Assembly: GCA_041672395.1 (NCBI GenBank)
Contig: JBAYZS010000058.1
Location: forward strand, 1-13,819
DNA length: 13,819 nucleotides
Origin: UBA5287 sp041672395
GTDB taxonomy: Bacteria; Bacteroidota; Bacteroidia; Bacteroidales; Dysgonomonadaceae
Direction of reading: 5' to 3'
The position numbers and the translations under genes are program-made. Positions 1 through 7,417 of this stretch are shown here, in pieces. Numbering within the stretch: the stretch's first letter is position 1; the number at the start of each line of letters is the position of its first letter. The notes under the pieces are model-generated. The model was not told where the DNA came from and searched no databases. It saw only the letters and a list, made by a program, of their open reading frames with translations.

Positions 1-2
1 CG

Positions 3-518
3 TATGAAAAATTAGGAAAATCGAAAATGGCTCTTGGAAGTTTTGACAAAGCATTGACTTTCAATACAGAATACGCTGATGCTTACATTAATAGATCATT
101 GTTTTTTCGCAGAAGAAAAAAATCCAAAGAGGCAAAAAAAGATTATGATAAAGCGTTATGGTTGGAGCCTCGTTCTTTTGAAATTACGACTTTTAGTGAA
201 ATAGACATTTTCAGATATGGGAGGTTTAAGAATATCATTGATGAGCAGCATGCCAAAATGTTTGATATGTTATTTAGGGAAGGTACATTATATGTTGATG
301 TGAAGTTCTGCCCATATAAAAAAGCCGATGCAGATTCAAGTCTATTTATCGATGGTGAAAATTTGCCATATTTCTTTTTTAGAAGAAAAAGATGGAAACC
401 TATCATGAGTGAACGGTTTGTGAAATTTGAATTCACATTGGCTAAGTGCATTTCCTTTATACGCATTTCCCTTCTAAGAAAGCCTCTCAAATATATCGAT
501 AACGCCATTCTCAACTGA
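3..518 (+). CDS. TPR-repeat protein, 5' end outside the window
   Basis: The reading frame is open from the first bases of the window, so the gene begins upstream. The first internal ATG (position 27) falls inside a TPR helix and is unlikely to be the true start. The visible N-terminal part holds about one and a half tetratricopeptide repeats: a helix with YEKLGKSKMALGSFDKAL, then NTEYADAYINRS, and a second repeat ending in DYDKALWLEP. These show the usual G/A/F/A/P spacing of TPRs, which are protein-protein interaction scaffolds. The remaining 105 or so residues are rich in Phe, Arg and Lys and match no domain I recognise. There is no membrane helix or signal peptide in the visible part. The gene ends about 100 bases before the tRNA-Leu terminator. 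It may be cargo of an element inserted beside the tRNA, but nothing proves this. The TPR call is fairly safe; the function is unknown. Confidence 0.7.
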   Translation, partial: YEKLGKSKMALGSFDKALTFNTEYADAYINRSLFFRRRKKSKEAKKDYDKALWLEPRSFEITTFSEIDIFRYGRFKNIIDEQHAKMFDMLFREGTLYVDVKFCPYKKADADSSLFIDGENLPYFFFRRKRWKPIMSERFVKFEFTLAKCISFIRISLLRKPLKYIDNAILN

Positions 519-525
519 ATATTTT

Positions 526-562
526 TTCGGACTTCCTGCAAAATGCGGACAAATTGCGGACA
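526..562. repeat. Three short cggac-containing direct repeats next to tRNA-Leu
   Basis: TTCGGAC (526-532), TGCGGACA (544-551) and TGCGGACA (555-562) lie in a row. The last two are exact 8-base copies 11 bases apart, about one helical turn. They sit between the TPR gene and the terminator of tRNA-Leu. Tandem short repeats next to the 3' end of a tRNA can be arm-type binding sites of a tyrosine integrase, but no integrase or duplicated tRNA end is visible here. The repeats are real; their role is a guess. Confidence 0.4.
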
Positions 563-576
563 CGCCGGGCAAAAGA

Positions 577-615
577 AAAACGCTAAATCATTATTTCTGA
601 ATAATTTAGCGTTTT
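577..615. terminator. Hairpin terminator, likely for tRNA-Leu
   Basis: The inverted repeat AAAACGCTAAAT (577-588) and ATTTAGCGTTTT (604-615) is perfect over 12 bp with a 15-base loop and A/T-tract flanks. It lies immediately downstream of the tRNA-Leu on the minus strand. It could also stop plus-strand transcription from the TPR gene. Confidence 0.75.
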
Positions 616-622
616 AAAATCG

Positions 623-706
623 TACCCAGAGCCGGGATCGAACCGGCATGGAAGTGAATCCACTGGTGTTTGAGACCAGCGCGTCTACCAATTCCGCCAT
701 CTGGGC
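623..706 (-). tRNA. tRNA-Leu (anticodon CAA)
   Basis: This is an 84-base type II tRNA. On the minus strand it begins GCCCAGA and ends TCTGGGT-A, giving a 7-bp acceptor stem with one G-U pair and discriminator A. The anticodon arm is CTGGT-CTCAAAC-ACCAG, so the anticodon is CAA (reads UUG, leucine). The long variable arm expected for tRNA-Leu is present, followed by the T arm with GGTTCGATCC. The 3' CCA is not encoded. It is transcribed divergently from manC. Confidence 0.95.
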
Positions 707-728
707 ATTTGTTTTCAAAATGTGAATG

Positions 729-736
729 CAAAAGTA
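729..736 (-). promoter_or_regulatory. -7 promoter box for tRNA-Leu
   Basis: On the minus strand this reads TACTTTTG, an exact match to the Bacteroidota -7 consensus TAnnTTTG, 22 bases before the tRNA 5' end. No good -33 TTTG is visible at the usual distance, only a T-rich stretch. Confidence 0.55.
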
Positions 737-932
737 GTTATATTTTTTCATACTTTAAAATGGATTACACATTTTTTTTGTAAAGTTCATTTACTAATAT
801 ATTTTAGAATTATTTCCGTATCTTTATACTTGAATTAAGATTTAATTATAAACAAAACAAAATACTAAACGTTAACTATATATCAAAGAGTTTATTAAAT
901 TTAATGATAAATAGTAATATCTTTCATATAAT

Positions 933-2015
933 ATGACGAAGAATAATTATTGTATTATTATGGCCGGCGGTGTTGGAAGCCGTTTTTGGCCTTTTAGCCG
1001 CGAAGAAAAACCTAAACAATTTCTTGACTTTTTTGGAACAGGACGTTCATTAATACAAAGCACTTTTGATCGGTTCCGCAAAATAATTCCGGTAGAAAAC
1101 ATATTTGTTGTGACAAATAAGATTTATGCCGGTCTCACACATGAGCAGTTACCAGAACTTGCTGAAAGTCAGATATTGCTTGAGCCGATGAGACGTAATA
1201 CGGCTCCTTGTATCGCTTTCGCAACGTATCACATCAAAGCAATTAATCCCGATGCAAATATTGTTGTGTCTCCTGCTGATCATTTGATTCTAAAAGAGGA
1301 TGTTTACATCGCAGAAATTCAAAAGGGTCTCAACTTTGTTGCTACAAACGAGGTGCTTCTTACACTGGGAATTAAACCGAGTAGACCAGAAACAGGATAT
1401 GGATACATTCAGATTAATAATGAATCAAAAAAGGGTATTCACAAAGTAAAAACATTTACCGAAAAACCCGATCGAGAATTAGCTGAGGTGTTTTGTGAAA
1501 GTGGAGAATTTGTTTGGAACTCAGGAATATTTCTCTGGAGCGCCAAGAGCATTATGTCGGCTTTTACCAAGTTTCTGCCGGATATCGTTGCAAAGTTCAA
1601 TGAAGGAATTGAATATTTCAATACTCCGGAAGAAAAGAAATTTATTGACGAAAGCTTTCCTTTTTGTCAAAATATTTCCATCGATTACGGAATCATGGAG
1701 AAAGCAGATAATGTTTATGTTATAGAAGCCGATTTTGGTTGGTCCGATTTAGGTACTTGGGGTTCCCTTCACGAAGTTTCTCAAAGAGATGCCGCAAATA
1801 ATGCCAATATTAATTGCAATGCACTTTACATTGAAAGTTACGACAATATTATTGCAATGAACAACAAAGATAAGTTGGTTGTAGTACAGGGACTGGAAGA
1901 TTATATTATTGCGGAGTCTGATAATGCATTGCTTATATGCAAGAAAAGTGAAGAGCAACGTATAAAAAACTTTGTAACCGATGTAAAATTCCGTTTTAGT
2001 GATAAATATATCTAA
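933..2015 (+). CDS. manC: Mannose-1-phosphate guanylyltransferase (GDP-mannose pyrophosphorylase)
   Basis: This cytoplasmic enzyme makes GDP-mannose from mannose 1-phosphate and GTP, the donor for mannose, fucose and related sugars in surface glycans. The nucleotidyltransferase signature is near the N-terminus: AGGVGSRFWPFSR at residues 11-23 followed by KPKQF at 26-30. Further family motifs are SPADH (113-117), FTEKPD (175-180), NSGIF (196-200), SIDYGIMEK (249-257) and DFGWSDLGTW (267-276). The length of 360 residues fits the single-domain form; the phosphomannose isomerase domain of long bifunctional ManC proteins is absent. The first ATG of the frame leaves the usual few residues before the signature, so the start is well supported. 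The gene stands alone, with a strong terminator 27 bases after the stop, divergent from tRNA-Leu. The reaction is confident; which glycan it serves is not visible. Confidence 0.93.
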   Translation: MTKNNYCIIMAGGVGSRFWPFSREEKPKQFLDFFGTGRSLIQSTFDRFRKIIPVENIFVVTNKIYAGLTHEQLPELAESQILLEPMRRNTAPCIAFATYHIKAINPDANIVVSPADHLILKEDVYIAEIQKGLNFVATNEVLLTLGIKPSRPETGYGYIQINNESKKGIHKVKTFTEKPDRELAEVFCESGEFVWNSGIFLWSAKSIMSAFTKFLPDIVAKFNEGIEYFNTPEEKKFIDESFPFCQNISIDYGIMEKADNVYVIEADFGWSDLGTWGSLHEVSQRDAANNANINCNALYIESYDNIIAMNNKDKLVVVQGLEDYIIAESDNALLICKKSEEQRIKNFVTDVKFRFSDKYI

Positions 2016-2042
2016 ACAACAAGTGCAGAGTTTATAAAATAG

Positions 2043-2074
2043 AAAAAGGTCTCTTAATCAAAGAGACCTTTTTT
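2043..2074. terminator. Bidirectional hairpin terminator after manC
   Basis: The inverted repeat AAAAAGGTCTCTT (2043-2055) and AAGAGACCTTTTT (2061-2073) is perfect over 13 bp with a 5-base loop (AATCA) and a T run. The A/T-rich flanks on both sides suit termination of manC on the plus strand and of the TapB-like gene on the minus strand, which ends 58 bases away. Confidence 0.88.
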
Positions 2075-2131
2075 CTGTTAACAACCACTCAATATATTTT
2101 AAAAGTCGAACAATTACTTATCTGTAAATCG

Positions 2132-2815
2132 TTATTTAGATACAGAAACCAACACCATTGAACCACTTAGTTCCCCTTTCTTGTCATAGGTTTCGGATTT
2201 CACCATACCAATTCCCGAAGAATACCACTGAACGCTTTTGCCACTCACATTCATTCCTAGAATCTTTCCATTCACATCACCGCTAATTTTCATGCAATTA
2301 AATGTTCCTGCAGGCACAGTCAAATCCTCAATGTCATCCACTTTTCGGTTGATAATGTTAGTCGTCATTTTCAGTTTCACAAATCCCATGTCAGATGCAA
2401 TTGTCATATTTGCATCCGGCAGTGATTGTCCTGCTGTTCCATTAATAGGCACTTCCAGAGAATTTCCTTCAATTTCTACAGTAGCTGGAATTTCTCCATT
2501 TTGTTGAAAAGCCCCTTTATTGACGAAATTGTTCATGTCGAAAAATAATTTATCACCCTCTTTTTTGAAAGTAATCAGGTCTTTAAATACCAGTTCATCC
2601 TTTTTTCCGTACGATTCCACAAAATAAGTTACATCTGCATTCTCACCCGACTGTTTAACCGATTCCACTTTGTACACGATTTTCGATTCAATTTTTCCTT
2701 TCTTATCCAGGTTATGATACGTCAAAACCGTCCCTTCTGAAGGAAAATAGGCTAATTGTGCATTTACAATCAGGCATGCACATGACATAAACGCTAAGAA
2801 CAGAACTTTTTTCAT
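2132..2815 (-). CDS. Secreted TapB/DUF3108-like protein
   Basis: A 227-residue exported protein. It starts with a classical signal peptide (MKKVLFLAFMSCACLIV, then NAQ around residues 18-20), with signal peptidase I cleavage most likely after Ala19. Cys12 and Cys14 are inside the hydrophobic stretch and do not form a convincing lipobox. The mature part begins with YFPSEGTVLTYHNLDKKGK and is predicted to be mainly beta-strand. It has a central DLTVPAGTFNCMKI segment and a late WYSSGIGMVKSETYDKKGEL segment. This pattern (opening 'P.EGT.L.Y...D.KGK', then 'VPAGTF.C', then 'W...GIGMVK.E') is what I know from the TapB/DUF3108-like family of Bacteroidota periplasmic or cell-envelope proteins, whose biochemical role is not established. 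It lies 204 bases downstream of the minus-strand regulator and may be cotranscribed. The family assignment is from memory and moderately sure; no function can be given. Confidence 0.75.
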   Translation of the reverse strand: MKKVLFLAFMSCACLIVNAQLAYFPSEGTVLTYHNLDKKGKIESKIVYKVESVKQSGENADVTYFVESYGKKDELVFKDLITFKKEGDKLFFDMNNFVNKGAFQQNGEIPATVEIEGNSLEVPINGTAGQSLPDANMTIASDMGFVKLKMTTNIINRKVDDIEDLTVPAGTFNCMKISGDVNGKILGMNVSGKSVQWYSSGIGMVKSETYDKKGELSGSMVLVSVSK

Positions 2816-3019
2816 AGTGCTTTCAAATTTAATGAATAATAATTGTCTTCAGATTCCCCTAAAGCCACTTCTCAAGTCACTATTATAGCCCATTGCGGCA
2901 GTCAAAATTTCTATTATTATGACCCAAACAGCAACCTGCAGAATTGATCATTTTCGATCTAAAGTATACTACTGCAATATTAGTTAATTAATTGATATAA
3001 TGTGTGTTTTGAGATGGAT

Positions 3020-4138
3020 TTATTGTATTTTATTTTTAAAATATTCAGAAGGAGTTTTACCCGTAAACTGTCTGAAGTTTCGTAAAGCCGTGCTTCTTGA
3101 GCGAAAACCAACAAAAAAGAAAGCCTCTTGAAAATTTGTTGATTCTCCAGATTTTATCTGCTGCAAGAAATCGTTGATGCGCAATCTGTTTATATAATTC
3201 GTATAATTTTCATATCCACTTTCTCTCATAATTTGCGCAAGTGTTGTTCTGTTTGTAAAAAGTTCAGAAGCCAGTCGGTTGAGTGTCAGGTCCGGATCGC
3301 GCCACGCACTATTTTCTTTCATATAAGCATGCAGTCTCTCAACGAGCGCTAAATTTTTTGGTTCAATAATAAAACCATTAAAAGCGGGAGAAGTTTTTTC
3401 GTCCTCTGTTATCACTACCTCCTGCAGATTAATCTTATTTTCATAATTGCCGACCATTGACTTTCTCAACAATCGATCAAAGAGTTCCATATAAGCAATA
3501 TATAAACTACATCCTACACTTATATAGTAATACAGTATGTTTAGTGTTGGATTATTTAATACCAAGACCATTATGTATGCAAGAATATTCACAAAAAAGG
3601 TGAATGTATATTTTTTCAACCAAATCCAATCTGTGTTATTGTTCTGTTTCATGCGGTGAATATAAAATATGAACAGTACCGGAGCAAACATTAACAAACA
3701 AAGAACCAAGCGGAACCAAACTTCAAATTTTTCTACATTAACAAACATTTCAGGAATCGAAGAATACGGTGTATATTGCAAACCTATCCATGAAGTGATA
3801 ATATATACAAAACACAACAGTAACCAGATTGCGTACAGTTTTACGATTCTCCAAAAATTAAGCCATCCAGGAGAAATTACCTCTATTGGATACATGATAT
3901 ATGAAATCACCATAAAGTTTGCCACTAATAACATTTTAGTAGAAACCACAACTTCAGGAACCTCACCTTTGCAAAGATCGATGAATCGTGTAATATAATT
4001 CACTACAGAAAAAAAGACAATTACTGCAAGGATTATGCGTGAACGTTCACCCGTTTTGCTTCGGGCGAACAGTAATAATGATGCAAGCAAGCAAACCAGT
4101 GCTCCAGCGAAGATTGTGGCTATATATAAATAATGCAT
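3020..4138 (-). CDS. Membrane-anchored AraC-family transcriptional regulator
   Basis: This 372-residue protein joins a polytopic membrane half to a DNA-binding half. Hydrophobic segments lie near residues 3-24, 35-50, 68-88, 100-120, 142-161, 177-195 and 200-218, so about six or seven helices. A linker (225-260) leads to the AraC/XylS domain (about 265-372). Its first helix-turn-helix is around LTLNRLASELFTNRTTLAQI (285-303). The second is around NFQEAFFFVGFRSRSTALRN (335-354), followed by the family ending FRQFTGKTPSEYF. Such proteins are common in Bacteroidota and probably sense a membrane or periplasmic signal and act on DNA from the inner membrane; that role is inference. The gene is transcribed away from the phosphoesterase gene, with an exact -7 box 36 bases before its ATG, so it could control either itself or its divergent neighbour. 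No ligand-binding motif is recognisable. Confidence 0.88.
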   Translation of the reverse strand: MHYLYIATIFAGALVCLLASLLLFARSKTGERSRIILAVIVFFSVVNYITRFIDLCKGEVPEVVVSTKMLLVANFMVISYIMYPIEVISPGWLNFWRIVKLYAIWLLLCFVYIITSWIGLQYTPYSSIPEMFVNVEKFEVWFRLVLCLLMFAPVLFIFYIHRMKQNNNTDWIWLKKYTFTFFVNILAYIMVLVLNNPTLNILYYYISVGCSLYIAYMELFDRLLRKSMVGNYENKINLQEVVITEDEKTSPAFNGFIIEPKNLALVERLHAYMKENSAWRDPDLTLNRLASELFTNRTTLAQIMRESGYENYTNYINRLRINDFLQQIKSGESTNFQEAFFFVGFRSRSTALRNFRQFTGKTPSEYFKNKIQ

Positions 4139-4174
4139 TTAAGTGCTAATATGAATCCATGAGTTTATCTGGTA

Positions 4175-4182
4175 CAAAAGTA
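4175..4182 (-). promoter_or_regulatory. -7 promoter box for the AraC-family regulator
   Basis: The minus strand reads TACTTTTG, an exact TAnnTTTG match, 36 bases upstream of the regulator's ATG. This gives a 5' leader of about 30 bases. No clear -33 element was found at the usual spacing. Confidence 0.5.
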
Positions 4183-4305
4183 ATTTTTAAATGTTTAATA
4201 TTTAATATTTATTCTTTTAAAGTTAATTATTATTGCATATAAACAACATTTTTTTGTTAATCATATTGGATCAGTTGAGTAAAAGCCATTATGGAGTAAT
4301 TGCAA

Positions 4306-4326
4306 ATTGAAGATATATTGAAGATA
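4306..4326. repeat. Tandem ATTGAAGATA direct repeat, possible operator
   Basis: ATTGAAGATA occurs at 4306-4315 and again at 4317-4326, exact over 10 bases and repeated with an 11-base period. That places both copies on the same face of the helix, as expected for a protein that binds direct repeats, such as AraC-family dimers. The location between two divergent promoters supports an operator role, but this is inference. Confidence 0.4.
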
Positions 4327-4396
4327 GTTATTAAAATTTGTAAATATGAGACAGTGTTTTTTGTAAATCCGATACATGTAAGACGTTAATTCTACT

Positions 4397-4404
4397 TAGA
4401 TTTG
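4397..4404 (+). promoter_or_regulatory. -7 promoter box for the phosphoesterase gene
   Basis: TAGATTTG is an exact match to TAnnTTTG, about 110 bases before the preferred start codon. No good -33 TTTG lies at the usual 19-21 base spacing; the nearest TTTTTTG (4357-4363) is too far away. Confidence 0.4.
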
Positions 4405-4513
4405 CAGATCGAAAAAATATACGTTTTTCATAAACATAGATTATTAATAAAAACAATCTCCATAATGAAAGACAAGCATACTAGATATGAATAAGCATAC
4501 ATTATTATTATAC

Positions 4514-5881
4514 ATGATGAAAAAAAATTACTTAGTATTTCTATTGTTATCGATAGTCATGGGTTTGACATCGTGCGACAATACAGATGAGATACTTCCC
4601 GTAAATCCGTTTGACAACATCAGTCAAAGTGAAATTATAGAACGAGACAAGATTGTTGTTATCAGCGATTTGCATCTTGGTAACGATTTAGCATATTCTG
4701 AAACAGTGAGTCACCTTAAGCGACTTGAACAATTTCTCAAAGAAGTTCGTTCTTCTGAAACTATCAAGGAATTAGTAGTCGCAGGCGATATGTTTGATGA
4801 GTGGTATATTCCGACCCGCACCGATACATATGGAGGTGGTACTCAGGCTGATTTTGTAAAGAAGACAGTAGCCGCAAACAAAGAGATATTTAATGAATTG
4901 AACGGTATTATTAAGGATAGCAAAATAAGGCTCACTTATGTTCCCGGGAATCATGACATGGGATTCTTACCTGAGAATATCAATCTTGCTATGCCAGGAG
5001 TCAATCAAGCTCGCGATTCAGGGAGCAAATATGCTGTAGGCACTTATCATCCAGGTGGATATTCTCAAATAGCCATTGAACATGGTCATCGGTATGACTT
5101 TTTTTGCTCCATTGCACCGGAGGCTAATGAGGGTGACGCCCCCGGTGCAATTCTGCCTCCAGGCTATTTCTTTGCCCGATTAGCCGCCAATTCATTTGTA
5201 AATTCCACAACACCCGAAGCCGCAACAAAAGTCCCTTTAGTAACTTTAAACGCACCAGGAGATGCCGAACAGAATAGCAAATATATTTACTATACATTAT
5301 GGAAGAAGGTTATGGAAGAAGTTATTTATGTAAAAGACAATTTCAGTGATCCAATTATCACAACCAATGTAGGAAATTATACAAAGACCTATTCTATTAA
5401 TGACATTCTGCCTCAAAACAGTCCCACAGACGGAAGTATTCAAATGAATTTGTACAACGGATTATTTACACAGTCAAATTGGGATGAACGTGCAAAGTAC
5501 AACAATGTTGCCGTTATGACAGATATCGACCAAGCGATAGTAGGCAGTCTAAAAACCGAGTATATTGATGGTCAGTCCGAAGTTCAATATTTTAAAAACC
5601 CCCATTCAGATGTCCGCATTGTAGTTTTTGGTCACACCCATAACCCTATGATAAAGACCTGCACCAATCTCAATGATGAGCAATGTCTTTATGTTAACTC
5701 CGGTACTTGGGAAGATCAAAAGACACGTGACAAAAGTATAAAGATAAATCAGGACATTCTTAAAATGCATTTTGTAGTGATTGATCCTGTGAACTCTAAT
5801 AAGAAGAAGCTGCAAGTGTCATTATATCAGTATAATGCCGGCATTCATTTGTTGAAAGAATCTAATTCCATCGATCTATAA
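4514..5881 (+). CDS. Lipoprotein calcineurin-like metallophosphoesterase
   Basis: This is a predicted dinuclear-metal phosphoesterase. Counted from ATG 4514, the metal-binding motifs are DLHLG (52-56), GDMFDEW (91-97), GNHD (145-148), HGHR (190-193) and GHTH (373-376), the full calcineurin-like set. The DLHLG and HGHR forms resemble the LpxH/UDP-2,3-diacylglucosamine hydrolase branch. Here, however, about 180 residues separate HGHR from GHTH, much more than in LpxH, and the protein is exported, so the substrate is probably different and remains unknown. The start at 4514 (or 4517) gives a normal lipoprotein signal, MKKNYLVFLLLSIVMGLTSC with lipobox LTSC and Cys21. The in-frame ATG at 4487 would add a hydrophobic N-terminal extension that makes a poorer signal. 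Acidic residues follow the lipid-bearing Cys (CDNTDE), which may favour surface display in Bacteroidota. The gene is monocistronic with its own terminator. Confidence 0.88.
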   Translation: MMKKNYLVFLLLSIVMGLTSCDNTDEILPVNPFDNISQSEIIERDKIVVISDLHLGNDLAYSETVSHLKRLEQFLKEVRSSETIKELVVAGDMFDEWYIPTRTDTYGGGTQADFVKKTVAANKEIFNELNGIIKDSKIRLTYVPGNHDMGFLPENINLAMPGVNQARDSGSKYAVGTYHPGGYSQIAIEHGHRYDFFCSIAPEANEGDAPGAILPPGYFFARLAANSFVNSTTPEAATKVPLVTLNAPGDAEQNSKYIYYTLWKKVMEEVIYVKDNFSDPIITTNVGNYTKTYSINDILPQNSPTDGSIQMNLYNGLFTQSNWDERAKYNNVAVMTDIDQAIVGSLKTEYIDGQSEVQYFKNPHSDVRIVVFGHTHNPMIKTCTNLNDEQCLYVNSGTWEDQKTRDKSIKINQDILKMHFVVIDPVNSNKKKLQVSLYQYNAGIHLLKESNSIDL

Positions 5882-5900
5882 TATGTATTACAAAATCAAT

Positions 5901-5931
5901 AAACCCTGAAAGGTATCCTTTCAGGGTTTTT
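5901..5931 (+). terminator. Hairpin terminator after the phosphoesterase gene
   Basis: AAACCCTGAAAGG (5901-5913) and CCTTTCAGGGTTT (5917-5929) form a perfect 13-bp stem with a 3-base loop, followed by further T. It begins 20 bases after the stop codon and separates this gene from the efflux operon. Confidence 0.88.
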
Positions 5932-6063
5932 GTATGACCGACTTGTTTATCATAAAGCCTAAGAAAGATGGACGTTACATAGGCTGGTTCCTTTACGCAA
6001 AGCCGCTCCTAATATAAACGTAACAAAACAATTCATAAAATTATATAATTGAAAATACTAAAT

Positions 6064-6094
6064 TTTCGTAATTAAAAAGAAAATGCTATATTTA
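6064..6094 (+). promoter_or_regulatory. Probable promoter of the efflux operon
   Basis: TATATTTA (6087-6094) differs from TAnnTTTG at the last base only. TTTC (6064-6067) stands 19 bases upstream where a -33 TTTG is expected. Transcription would start near 6101, about 20 bases before the GTG start of the first adaptor. It is the best candidate in this interval but not an exact match. Confidence 0.4.
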
Positions 6095-6120
6095 CAAAAT
6101 ATAATCTGTAAAACACTATC

Positions 6121-7353
6121 GTGCAAAGATATTTAGCCCAATGTACGTTGATTTTTATATTTTTCTTTTGCTCATGCAATAAAAGCAACAAAGAGAATAT
6201 TTCAACTTACAATATTTCTACAACAAATTTTGAAAACACCGTTATGATGGATGGTGTAGCTGAACCTGTGCGCTATACAACAATAGCCTGCCCAAGTAAT
6301 GTAGATGCCATTATTACCTTTCTTATAGATGACGGAACCTTTGTTAATGAAGGAGATATTGTGTGTATTCTTGAAGATAACGATCGCAAAACTGTTTACG
6401 ATAATTTAGTAATTCAATTAGAAACCGCAGAAGCCGAGTTGAGTAAAGTGAAAGCTAATTTACAAATGCAATATGCTTTGCTTGAAGCACAAGTAAAAAA
6501 CAACGAAGCAGATACCGAAATTGCACATTTAGACTCCCTTCAATTACAGTTTGCCACCCCTACACAAAGACGAATCAAGGAATTAGAGCTTGAAAGAACA
6601 CTTATCGAGAAAAATAAATTCGAAAGGAAACTCGAAGCCCTTGAGGTTATCAATCAGTCGGAAGTCAGGAAATTAGAACTTAATATTCAACAATTAACAA
6701 ACCGATTAGCATCCGCCAAAACAATTCTTGATGCCTTAACCATTCGCTCTCCACGCAAAGGATTAGCTGTTGTATCGAATTCACAAATGACCGATGAAAA
6801 GTTGAAAGTTGGCAATAACGTGTGGAATAATATGCCGTTGATAACTATACCCGAAGTTTCAGAAATGAAAGTGAAAATAATGGCAAGCGAAGTGGATTTC
6901 CGTCAGATAAACGAAAACGATTCCGTTAGTTTCAGTTTTGATGCTATGCCCGAAAACATCGCTTACGGAAAGATCATCAAAAAACTCCCCGTTGGACAAC
7001 CGCATAAAAGAGATTCGAAAGTAAAGTTTTTTGAAGTAGAAGCTTCCGTAGACAGCACTTTGCAAGTTCCAGATCCTGGTTTCACCGCAAATTGTCGTGT
7101 ATTTATAAAGCAAGTTAAAGATACCATTGTGGTACCGCAAATTGCCATTTACGAAGAAGATTCCATCAAAGTTGTGTATGTGAAGAAGAACAAAAAATAC
7201 GAGATGCGTCAAATAACAACCGGATTATATTCGTCTAAAGAATCCATTGTGTCAGACGGATTAAAGAAAGGAGAAGTGATTGCGTTAATCAAACCGCCAC
7301 AGTCGATGGTGAAAGGTAAAACGCTTTTAAACGATTCAATAAACGTGAAATAA
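6121..7353 (+). CDS. Periplasmic adaptor 1 of ABC efflux pump (HlyD/MacA-like lipoprotein)
   Basis: This membrane-fusion protein should link the inner-membrane ABC pump to the TolC-like channel. The order of domains is a signal peptide ending at Cys19 (FCSC, a loose lipobox), a lipoyl/barrel-sandwich half (about 35-90, with FLIDDGTFVNEGDIV), and a long alpha-helical hairpin (about 90-205). The second lipoyl half follows (LTIRSPRKGLAVV, 206-218), then a beta-barrel (about 245-330, ending DPGFTANCRVFI) and a membrane-proximal domain to about residue 395. At 410 residues it is full length for the family. The start is GTG: an in-frame stop lies at 6109-6111, no ATG intervenes, and only this start gives Arg3 before the hydrophobic core. 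It is the first gene of a six-gene operon and is followed by a 64-base gap. The substrate is unknown. Confidence 0.88.
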   Translation: MQRYLAQCTLIFIFFFCSCNKSNKENISTYNISTTNFENTVMMDGVAEPVRYTTIACPSNVDAIITFLIDDGTFVNEGDIVCILEDNDRKTVYDNLVIQLETAEAELSKVKANLQMQYALLEAQVKNNEADTEIAHLDSLQLQFATPTQRRIKELELERTLIEKNKFERKLEALEVINQSEVRKLELNIQQLTNRLASAKTILDALTIRSPRKGLAVVSNSQMTDEKLKVGNNVWNNMPLITIPEVSEMKVKIMASEVDFRQINENDSVSFSFDAMPENIAYGKIIKKLPVGQPHKRDSKVKFFEVEASVDSTLQVPDPGFTANCRVFIKQVKDTIVVPQIAIYEEDSIKVVYVKKNKKYEMRQITTGLYSSKESIVSDGLKKGEVIALIKPPQSMVKGKTLLNDSINVK

Positions 7354-7417
7354 TAGATATTTATTCAAAATAACACATTTCAGTAATAAAAAACCGCAAT
7401 ATCAAGTAACTGTAAAA

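Larger units (their letters stand above)
4139..4513. other. Divergent intergenic region between regulator and phosphoesterase
   Basis: About 350 to 375 very AT-rich bases without a convincing gene. It contains a -7 box for the regulator (4175-4182), a -7 box facing the phosphoesterase (4397-4404), a 10-base direct repeat with an 11-base period (4306-4326) and a run of TTTAATATTTAATATTTA (4194-4211). I see no RNA structure or riboswitch. Confidence 0.6.

Noticed and set aside
3669..3998. A 109-residue open frame on the plus strand inside the AraC-family regulator
   Set aside because: It is antisense to an intact, well-recognised gene and shows no domain or signal, so it is a shadow of the opposite frame.
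4194..4211. TTTAATATTTAATATTTA run considered as a repeat array
   Set aside because: It is low-complexity AT-rich DNA with too few and too short units to be a meaningful array.
5934..6017. A 27-codon plus-strand ORF (MTDLFIIKPKKDGRYIGWF...) between the phosphoesterase terminator and the efflux promoter
   Set aside because: It has no promoter of its own, begins directly after the terminator and matches nothing I recognise. It is probably chance or an old remnant.
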